A DNA stretch of 46,635 bases, taken from contig CAZOJJ010000023.1 of assembly GCA_964580105.1 (NCBI GenBank), positions 1 to 46,635 of the forward strand, given 5' to 3'. Made by a program: the position numbers and the translations under genes. This document shows positions 41,542 through 46,635 of this stretch, piece after piece. Every line of letters begins with the position of its first letter. Position 1 is the first letter of the stretch. The notes beneath the pieces were generated by a model that ran no database searches, had not been told where the DNA came from, and saw only the letters and a program-made list of their open reading frames with translations. The stretch comes from CAZOJJ01 sp964580105. Lineage in GTDB: Bacteria; Bacteroidota; Rhodothermia; Rhodothermales; Rubricoccaceae.

Positions 41542-43032
41542 CTAGCGGACGAGGGAGAGGCGGCGGGTCGTCGTGAAGTGCTCGCCGGTGACGCGGACGA
41601 GGTAGAGCCCGGCGGGGAGGTCCTCGCCGTCAACCCTCAGCGCGACCGGGGAGCCGGCGGCGGCGGGGCCGTCGAAGAGGACCGCTACGCGCCGGCCGGC
41701 CAGGTCGTACACCTCGGCCCGGATGGTCTGCGGCTCGGCCACGGTGAGCGTCATCGTGGCGCGACCGGAGGCGGGGTTGGGGGCCGGCGCCGAGAGGGTG
41801 AAGCCGTCGGGTCCGGGCGCCTCGGCCGCGACGCCGGTCGTCTGGAGGTTCGGCTTGAGGATGAAGAGCCCGTTGTTCTGGTCGGTCGCGATCACCGTGC
41901 CGCTGGGGAAGAACGGGTAGTTGCTCCACTGCCCGTTGAACGACTCGTTGTCGCCCTGCCAGTAGGTGTCGAAGGATGCGACTTCGGTGAGCACGCCGGC
42001 GTCGATGCCGGAGAGGTCGAGGATGCGGAGGCCGCCCTCGTAGTTGCTCAGGTAGGCGTAGTGGCCTCGCACGTAGAGGTTGTGGTCCGTTGTCTCCAGC
42101 GGACCGAGGTAGAAGAAAGCGAACTCGGGATCGTCGAGGTCCTCCACGTTCAGGACGATCGTTCGGGTCTTGTTCGACACGTTGTTGTCGAGCTCGTCGT
42201 TGACGATGAAGTACCGCTTGTCCTCGGTGAACCAGCCCTGGTGCGTGTACCTCGGGTTGTCGTAATGGGCGTGGGCGATGAGCGAGGGGTTGGCCTTGTC
42301 GGTCACGTCCACGATGGCGACGTTGTCCTCGTTGGCGGCCATGCAGATCTCGCGGCCGGTGTAGTCGGCGTCCGGGCCGTCGTAGACGACGCACTGCGCA
42401 TCGTGCGTGTAGCCGTCGGCCGAGAAGCAGCCGGCCTGCACGGGGTTGAGGGGATCGCGGATGTCGACCATGTGGAGGCCGCCCGCGCACGTGGAGGTAC
42501 CCACGCCGTAGGCAAAGCCGCTGTCCTCGTTGATGACGAGGTTGTGCGCGTTGCCGAACCCGCTGTAGACCGCGTCGGCCGTAAAGTCCCGGTTGGGGTC
42601 GGCGGTGAGGCCGCGGAGGCGGGTGAGGTCGAAGACCTGCATGCCATGCCCGCCCGCCTCGCTGACGACGAAGGCGTAGTGGCCGTACGTCTTGATGTCC
42701 CGCCAGGTGGAGTTGTCGGTCTGGGTGGGCAGTTTGCCGAGCACCTGCGGGTCGTTCGGGTCGGTGATGTCTACGAAGACGGTGCCGCTCCGCGTACCGG
42801 TGAGGGCGTATTCGCGGTTCGTCTCGGGGTCGGTCCAGCCCCACACGTCGTTGGTCGCGCTCGAACGGAGCGGGCCGCTCGTGCCGGTAGGGACGAGGGC
42901 ATAGAGGTCAACCGCGTCGCAGCTATAATTCCCGGCGCTACCGCTCTGGCACGCGGTGAAGCTCTGGGACGAGGCGGACGAGGTGCCGAGCAGGAGGCCG
43001 GTCAGGAGGAGGGCGATGGAGCGAGGGTGCAT
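41542..43032 (-). CDS. Choice-of-anchor B family secreted protein (copy 3, first of the operon)
   Basis: A 496-residue exported protein with signal peptide MHPRSIALLLTGLLLGTSSA. It shows the same core as its two neighbours (NDVWGWTDPETNREYALTGT, GHGMQVFDLTRLRGL, AHNLVINEDSGFAYGVG, GLHMVDIRDPLNP, NHGQ-type blades) and a type A sorting domain with APNPASGRATMTLTV, AEVYDLAGRRVAVL and GLYLVRVTGEHFTTTRR. An ATG at 43068 would add 12 residues across the promoter box, so I use 43032. The gene leads the three-gene set; a TAGCTTGT box lies 24 nt upstream and a terminator of the asparaginase run lies before that. Confidence 0.93.
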   Translation of the reverse strand: MHPRSIALLLTGLLLGTSSASSQSFTACQSGSAGNYSCDAVDLYALVPTGTSGPLRSSATNDVWGWTDPETNREYALTGTRSGTVFVDITDPNDPQVLGKLPTQTDNSTWRDIKTYGHYAFVVSEAGGHGMQVFDLTRLRGLTADPNRDFTADAVYSGFGNAHNLVINEDSGFAYGVGTSTCAGGLHMVDIRDPLNPVQAGCFSADGYTHDAQCVVYDGPDADYTGREICMAANEDNVAIVDVTDKANPSLIAHAHYDNPRYTHQGWFTEDKRYFIVNDELDNNVSNKTRTIVLNVEDLDDPEFAFFYLGPLETTDHNLYVRGHYAYLSNYEGGLRILDLSGIDAGVLTEVASFDTYWQGDNESFNGQWSNYPFFPSGTVIATDQNNGLFILKPNLQTTGVAAEAPGPDGFTLSAPAPNPASGRATMTLTVAEPQTIRAEVYDLAGRRVAVLFDGPAAAGSPVALRVDGEDLPAGLYLVRVTGEHFTTTRRLSLVR

Positions 43033-43055
43033 GGCGTGGGAGTGATGGCGTGGGT

Positions 43056-43063
43056 ACAAGCTA
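43056..43063 (-). promoter_or_regulatory. Putative -7 box for the anchor B operon
   Basis: TAGCTTGT on the minus strand ends 24 nt before the ATG at 43032, in a short AT-rich patch (TTGTTTAGCTTG). The position relative to the gene matches several other boxes. Confidence 0.45.
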
Positions 43064-43079
43064 AACAATTAGCACCTCG

Positions 43080-43112
43080 GATACGCAGGGCGGAACGGGC
43101 GCCCTGCGTATC
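43080..43112 (-). terminator. Strong hairpin after the asparaginase gene
   Basis: GATACGCAGGGCG (43080-43092) pairs perfectly with CGCCCTGCGTATC (43100-43112), a 13-bp stem with a 7-nt loop. It begins 4 nt past the asparaginase stop and separates that run from the anchor B promoter. A T-tract is lacking. Confidence 0.65.
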
Positions 43113-43116
43113 GGGG

Positions 43117-43635
43117 TCAGGGGGGGGTGGGGGCGGCCGGCTCGACGCGCTCGAAGCGGTTCGCGGCGCGGTTCTTCCGGACCTCGTCCGGCCGGAAGAC
43201 GCCCCCGTTCATGGCGACGTACACGCCGGGCGGGAGCGTCTGCGCGGCGGCGACGGCGAAGCCGACGTTGAACTCGGCGTCGGTGGACTTGAAGCGGGCG
43301 GGGGTGAGGGAGCCGACGAGCACGACGGTCTTCTCCGGCTCCGGCCCCAGCGCGGCGGCGATGGCGCGGGCCGTCTCCACCATCGTGTCGGTGCCGTGCG
43401 TTACGATGACGCGGCCGGCGTCGGCGCCGGCCACGCGCTCGGCGACGAGGGCACGGTCGGCCTCGGTGAGGTCGAGGCTGTCCTTCTGGAACAGCGTCTC
43501 GCAGGCGTACGAGAAGGTGACGCCCGCAGCGCGGAGGATCTCGACGATCTGCGGGTCGCCCACCTCGTACTCGCTCTTGGCGTCGAAGTAGACCTTGTCG
43601 ATGGTCCCGCCGGTGGTGAAGATCTGGACGTGCAT
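43117..43635 (-). CDS. Small single-domain asparaginase-type protein
   Basis: A 172-residue protein equal to only the N-terminal domain of L-asparaginase (normally about 330 residues). The two active-site Thr motifs are present: FTTGGTIDKVYFD (Thr in TGGTI) and VIVTHGTDTMVETA (Thr-Asp in HGTDTM). VLVGSLTPARFKSTDAEFN matches the family third motif. The second domain, which completes the active site in classical enzymes, is absent; short forms like this are known in several bacteria. Activity is uncertain. It ends in a Pro-rich tail and lies 8 nt downstream of the DUF4296-like lipoprotein gene. Confidence 0.85.
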   Translation of the reverse strand: MHVQIFTTGGTIDKVYFDAKSEYEVGDPQIVEILRAAGVTFSYACETLFQKDSLDLTEADRALVAERVAGADAGRVIVTHGTDTMVETARAIAAALGPEPEKTVVLVGSLTPARFKSTDAEFNVGFAVAAAQTLPPGVYVAMNGGVFRPDEVRKNRAANRFERVEPAAPTPP

Positions 43636-43643
43636 GGCGTGGG

Positions 43644-43979
43644 TCAGGGGACGAGGCCGCGCCGCTCGAGGTCGAGCCGGTCGGCCGCGAGGCGGAAAAC
43701 GGGTTCGGCGGAGGCCGGGTCGCGCGCGAGGCGGGCGAGGGTGGCGTGGAGGGTGGCGGAGTCGAGGCCGTACCGGGCGGCAGTGAGGGCGTAGGCCTCG
43801 GCCCGGAGCGAGTCGGCGTCGGCCCGGGTCGTCTCTGCACGGGCATCGGCGAGCATCAGCGTGGCGAGCGCCTCGGCCAGCGCGCTGTCCCGGGCGGTGA
43901 GGGCGCGCGGGGAGGGTCCCTCCGCCTCGGTGCAGCCGCCGAGGAGGAGGAGCAGGCCGAGGACCACGGTGGGCTTCAC
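43644..43979 (-). CDS. Small lipoprotein, DUF4296-like
   Basis: A 111-residue lipoprotein: MKPTVVLGLLLLLGGC with lipobox LLGGC, then an all-helical body. LAEALATLMLADARAE, AYALTAARYGLDSATLHATL and DPASAEPVFRLAADRL resemble the Bacteroidota DUF4296 layout, in which YGL is conserved. The start is a GTG at 43979 overlapping the stop of the AtuA-like gene (GTGA). Role unknown. Confidence 0.7.
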   Translation of the reverse strand: MKPTVVLGLLLLLGGCTEAEGPSPRALTARDSALAEALATLMLADARAETTRADADSLRAEAYALTAARYGLDSATLHATLARLARDPASAEPVFRLAADRLDLERRGLVP

Positions 43980-44317
43980 GAGGCGGACGGGGCCAGGAGT
44001 TCGTCCGGGACGTCGACCTCCATCCGGAGGAGGTGCGCGGCGTAGGTCTTGCCCTGGGCGTCGAGCTTGAGCGAGACGGTGCCGCCGCCGCCGAGGGCCT
44101 CGTGGAGCAGGAAGTTCAGCGCGCCCAGGTTGGGCAGCTCGAAGCGCTCCACCTCGCCGGCCACCATCGGGCCGAAGTGGGCCTTGACGCGCTCCGGGGT
44201 GACCGTTTCTTTGAGGAAGTCGAAGTGCGCCGGGTCACGGGCGATGAGGCCGACGTTGACGGCGTCGCCCTTATCGCCGCTGCGGGCGTGGGCGAGGTCG
44301 AGGAGGCGTCGTTTCAC
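43976..44317 (-). CDS. AtuA-like ferredoxin-fold domain protein (stand-alone)
   Basis: A 113-residue protein matching the C-terminal domain of AtuA proteins (acyclic terpene utilisation family): LLDLAHARSGDKGDAVNVGL at the start, VKAHFGPMVAGEVERFELPN in the middle, LNFLLHEALGGGGTVSLKLD near the end. In most genomes this domain is fused to or adjacent to the large AtuA/DUF1446 domain, which is not found here. The GTG start at 44317 is chosen because it gives the family N-terminus. It lies 98 nt downstream of the DUF4837 gene and overlaps the next gene by 4 nt. Confidence 0.85.
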   Translation of the reverse strand: MKRRLLDLAHARSGDKGDAVNVGLIARDPAHFDFLKETVTPERVKAHFGPMVAGEVERFELPNLGALNFLLHEALGGGGTVSLKLDAQGKTYAAHLLRMEVDVPDELLAPSAS

Positions 44318-44415
44318 GGGCAGGCGGGCAGGTCCAGAACAAACGGCCGGAACGGACGGTCGCGCTGTCGCCGCGCCTTCCCGCAAAAGGCGTAGAGGCA
44401 GGCGCGGGCGGAGCG

Positions 44416-45522
44416 TCACCCGGTGGCGGGCGCGGCGTCCGGGCCGGACCGGAAGGTACGCGCGATGACCTCCATCTGCCGCAGGAACTCCCGCTTGTCG
44501 CCCCGGAAGCGGTGCTGCGGCGCGAAGACCATCCCAAAGAGGACGTACTGCCGCCGCTGCTCGGGCTCGTAGAAGGCGTAGCGCACGAACGGCCCGCCCA
44601 TGAGGTCGCCCTGCATCCGCCAGAGACCGCGCGCGAGCACGGCCGGCCGGCCGGCGATGGTGGTGGGCTCGTTCTGGATCGGGCGGATGCGGTCGAGGCG
44701 GACGTAGGTGGAGTCGTACTGGCCGAGGACGAACGTCCGCAGCAGGTCGTCGGTGAGGGTTTCGACGGCCGCCGAGTCGAGCGGGGCGGGGGCGTCCTGG
44801 TAGTAGACCCAGAAGTCGCGCCAGGTGTCGGAGAGGACGCGGCGGAGGCGGACGAAGTGGCCGGGGTGGCCGGCCGGTGCGGCCGTGGTGTCCTGCGAGA
44901 CGAAGTAGTCGTGCTGGACGTGGACGGCGAAGCCGTGCGACTCGGCCAGCTCGGCCTCGATCTCGGGCTGGCGGGCGCGGGCGAACATGTCGGCCTCGGT
45001 GGCGTCGAGGGCGAGCTCGGTGAGCGCGGCGCGGAGGGTGTCGGCGGCGTTCGTGAGGGCCTCGGCCAGCAGCGAGTCGGTGGCGGCGGCGGCGAAGACG
45101 ACGAGCTGGTGGTGGGCCCACACGTCGCGGCGGGGGACGACGGCGGTGCCGCGCCCTTCGCGGATCATCCGGACGCCGGCCGAGTCGAGGCGGGCCTCCA
45201 GGAATCGGGCCACGGCCGAGGTGTCGCCGTCGAGGGCGGTGGCGAAGACGACGGCCCGGCTGCTCCGCAGGTAGGGGAACGTCACGGTCGTGAGGTCGCG
45301 ACGGCGCAGGCGGAAGTCGGAGATGCTCAGCGGGGGGGCGACGGAGCGGCCGAGCGTGGCGCGCAGGGCCTCGCCGGCCGGGCCGTTCCACGTCGCCGAG
45401 TCCATCACGACGGCGACCTCCCCGACCTCGCCGACGGCGTCGGGCTTCCGGGGCGCCACGTCCTCACAGGCGGCGAGGGCGACGAGCACGAGCGGGAGGG
45501 CGAGCGCGAGGAGGCGGGGCAT
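44416..45522 (-). CDS. DUF4837 family lipoprotein
   Basis: A 368-residue lipoprotein of a Bacteroidota family of unknown function. Signal MPRLLALALPLVLVALAAC gives a lipobox LAAC. KPDAVGEVGEVAVVMDSATW, the helix after GPAGEALRATLGRSV, FPYLRSSRAVVFAT and a C-terminal GLWRMQGDLMGGPFVRYAF (family GxWxxxxxxMGGPF) are typical. It is the first gene of the run that continues into AtuA-like, DUF4296-like and asparaginase genes; a TACGTTTA box lies 29 nt upstream. Confidence 0.9.
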   Translation of the reverse strand: MPRLLALALPLVLVALAACEDVAPRKPDAVGEVGEVAVVMDSATWNGPAGEALRATLGRSVAPPLSISDFRLRRRDLTTVTFPYLRSSRAVVFATALDGDTSAVARFLEARLDSAGVRMIREGRGTAVVPRRDVWAHHQLVVFAAAATDSLLAEALTNAADTLRAALTELALDATEADMFARARQPEIEAELAESHGFAVHVQHDYFVSQDTTAAPAGHPGHFVRLRRVLSDTWRDFWVYYQDAPAPLDSAAVETLTDDLLRTFVLGQYDSTYVRLDRIRPIQNEPTTIAGRPAVLARGLWRMQGDLMGGPFVRYAFYEPEQRRQYVLFGMVFAPQHRFRGDKREFLRQMEVIARTFRSGPDAAPATG

Positions 45523-45550
45523 ACGAAGCGGGAGTGAGCGAAGCCGTCGG

Positions 45551-45558
45551 TAAACGTA
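45551..45558 (-). promoter_or_regulatory. Putative -7 box for the DUF4837 gene run
   Basis: TACGTTTA on the minus strand ends 29 nt before the ATG at 45522 and matches seven of eight positions of TAnnTTTG. No TTG is seen at -33. Confidence 0.4.
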
Positions 45559-45647
45559 CGCGCCGTGCCGGTGGCGCGCGCCGGTCGTTCCGAATCGGTG
45601 AAAACGGCGACACCGCGTAGACGACGCATCGCCGGAAAAGTCGCCCC

Positions 45648-45687
45648 TCAGGAGCGGTAGAGGCCGGTCAGGAGCGGTAGAGGCCGG
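45648..45687. repeat. 20-nt tandem duplication spanning the GNAT stop codon
   Basis: TCAGGAGCGGTAGAGGCCGG occurs at 45648-45667 and 45668-45687 without mismatch. The second copy starts with the complement of the GNAT TGA stop, so the last codons (GLYRS and stop) are repeated just downstream, out of frame. Confidence 0.96.
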
Positions 45688-46144
45688 GCCGGTCGATGAC
45701 CATGAAGCGCTCGGGGAACGGCGCCCGCACGAAGCCCGACTTCTCGTAGACGCCGTGGGCCGTCTGCGTCGTGAGGAGAATCCGGCGGAGGCCCTGGAGG
45801 TCGGGGTGCGCCAGCACGCAGTCGGTCAGCCACACGCCCAGCCCTTTCCCGCGGTGCGCGGGCAGGACGAACACGTCGCAGAGGTAGGCGAAGGTGGCGC
45901 GGTCGGTGACGACGCGGGCGAAGCCGACCATCGGCGCGCCCTCGCCCGCCTCGTGGTAGAGCTCGTGGTAGAGCCCGAGGCCGAGGGAGCCGGCGAGCGA
46001 GCGCTCGACGACCTCGCGCGGGATGCCCGGCGCCCAGTACGACTCCTCCGACAGGAAGCGGTGGATCACGCCCACGTCGAATCGGGCGGGGTCGGACGAG
46101 ACGACGTAGCCGTCGCGCTCGGCGGTGAACGGGGTGAAGGCCAT
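45668..46144 (-). CDS. GNAT family N-acetyltransferase
   Basis: A 158-residue acetyltransferase. The acetyl-CoA site is VFVLPAHRGKGLGVWL (R/QxxGxG/A motif, here HRGKGLG), preceded by the strand TFAYLCDVFV and followed by the helix-strand LQGLRRILLTTQTAHGVYEKSGF. An N-terminal helix begins DVGVIHRFLSEESYWAPG, typical of a common Bacteroidota and Proteobacteria GNAT type. The ATG at 46144 overlaps the stop of trpF by one base. Two perfect tandem duplications sit in the gene: 12 nt giving LYHELYHE, and 20 nt at the stop. Substrate unknown. Confidence 0.9.
   Translation of the reverse strand: MAFTPFTAERDGYVVSSDPARFDVGVIHRFLSEESYWAPGIPREVVERSLAGSLGLGLYHELYHEAGEGAPMVGFARVVTDRATFAYLCDVFVLPAHRGKGLGVWLTDCVLAHPDLQGLRRILLTTQTAHGVYEKSGFVRAPFPERFMVIDRPGLYRS
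45950..45973. repeat. 12-nt in-frame tandem duplication inside the GNAT gene
   Basis: CTCGTGGTAGAG occurs at 45950-45961 and 45962-45973, giving LYHELYHE in the acetyltransferase. Confidence 0.93.
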
Positions 46145-46635
46145 CACGTCGTGGTCGCGCGGAAGGCGTCGATGAACGCGCCGAGCTGGTCGAAGTCCAT
46201 CACGCCGGGCGCCTCCTCCACCGACGCGCCTACGTCCACGGCGTAGGGCCGCATCGCCTCGACGGCTTCGGCGACGTTCTCGGCCGTGATCGCGCCGGCG
46301 AGGAAGAGGTCGAACTCGGCGGCCAGCTCACGGACGATCCGCCAGTTGACGCTCTCGCCGGTCCCGCCGAGGAGGCTCGTGCCGTGTGCGTCGAGGCGGA
46401 CGAAGTCGACCGCGTCGCGGTAGGGGGCGAGGAGGGCGCGGAGTTGCTCGGCGGAGGCGTCGTGCCGCACGCGGAGGGTCTTGATGACGGGCACCGCGAC
46501 GGCGGCGCAGACCTCCGGCGGCTCGTGGCCGTCGAGCTGGGCCAGCCGGAAGCCGGCCTCGGCGCACCGCGCGTTGACGGCCTCCGCCGGTTCGTCCACG
46601 AACACGCCCACCGGCTCGGGCCCGACGACCCACTC
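46144..46635 (-). CDS. trpF: Phosphoribosylanthranilate isomerase (TrpF), partial at the right edge
   Basis: The gene enters from beyond base 46635; 163 residues of the C-terminal part are visible. This TIM-barrel enzyme isomerises phosphoribosylanthranilate in tryptophan synthesis. VGVFVDEP, RLAQLDGHEPPEVC, VDFVRLDAHGTSLLGGTGES and the phosphate-binding end AVDVGASVEEAPGVMDFDQL match the family. The other catalytic parts (N-terminal Cys region) lie outside the window. It overlaps the GNAT gene by one base, so the two are probably cotranscribed. Confidence 0.93.
   Translation of the reverse strand, partial: EWVVGPEPVGVFVDEPAEAVNARCAEAGFRLAQLDGHEPPEVCAAVAVPVIKTLRVRHDASAEQLRALLAPYRDAVDFVRLDAHGTSLLGGTGESVNWRIVRELAAEFDLFLAGAITAENVAEAVEAMRPYAVDVGASVEEAPGVMDFDQLGAFIDAFRATTT

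Noticed and set aside
1..46635. CRISPR array, tRNA, rRNA, insertion sequence or prophage
   Set aside because: I looked for regularly spaced repeats, tRNA T-loop sequences, transposase motifs and phage genes and saw none.

Overview
The window is very GC-rich bacterial chromosome with strong G/C preference at third codon positions. Several traits point to a marine Bacteroidota relative, most likely Rhodothermota (Rubricoccaceae or Salinibacter-like). These are secreted proteins ending in type A-like type IX secretion (T9SS) sorting domains, three choice-of-anchor B proteins, lipoproteins of the DUF4837 and DUF4296 type, and promoters of the form TAnnTT(C/G/T)(G/C) close to gene starts. The taxonomy is inferred from family content only; there is no rRNA gene here.

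Layout. 1-7.9 kb (minus strand): a small repeat-bearing membrane protein cut by the left edge, a cell-shape and wall block (mreB, mreC, then a PBP4-type dacB where mreD would be expected), a short decayed secreted ORF, and purN-purH with an LD-carboxypeptidase upstream. 8.0-12.0 kb (plus): a beta-propeller lipoprotein whose cytochrome-like N-terminal domain lacks the haem motif, and an FG-GAP protein with a sorting domain. 12.0-19.5 kb: corA with a LapA-like gene, a solute-binding lipoprotein missing its second lobe, a cation diffusion facilitator, an NfeD-flotillin pair, gntK, and a tandem AP2-like DNA-binding protein in a less GC-rich pocket. 19.8-25.3 kb (minus): an envelope-glycan block of glycosyltransferase, NodB deacetylase, glycosyltransferase and flippase-like membrane protein, then an Omp85-type barrel. 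25.3-33.7 kb (plus): purD, an NHL-propeller lipoprotein, a 1220-residue envelope protein, an assembly gap inside a 12-nt repeat, and a PhoU plus Na/Pi cotransporter pair. 33.7-38.2 kb: cyclophilin and an ABC exporter (minus), recQ (plus). 38.2-46.6 kb (minus): three tandem choice-of-anchor B genes, then a run DUF4837 > AtuA-like > DUF4296-like > small asparaginase ending in a strong hairpin, with trpF-GNAT upstream of it.

Themes. Most genes serve envelope construction, secreted display proteins or housekeeping (purines, tryptophan, phosphate and metal transport, repair). I see no phage, insertion sequence, CRISPR array, tRNA or rRNA. The most unusual signal is at nucleotide level: many perfect short tandem duplications of 7-21 nt. 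They lie preferentially at gene ends, and several include the stop codon itself (purN, corA, the 88-residue ORF, the GNAT gene and the decayed ORF at 4.5 kb). Two genes also have a promoter -7 box six bases before the start codon, suggesting leaderless mRNAs.
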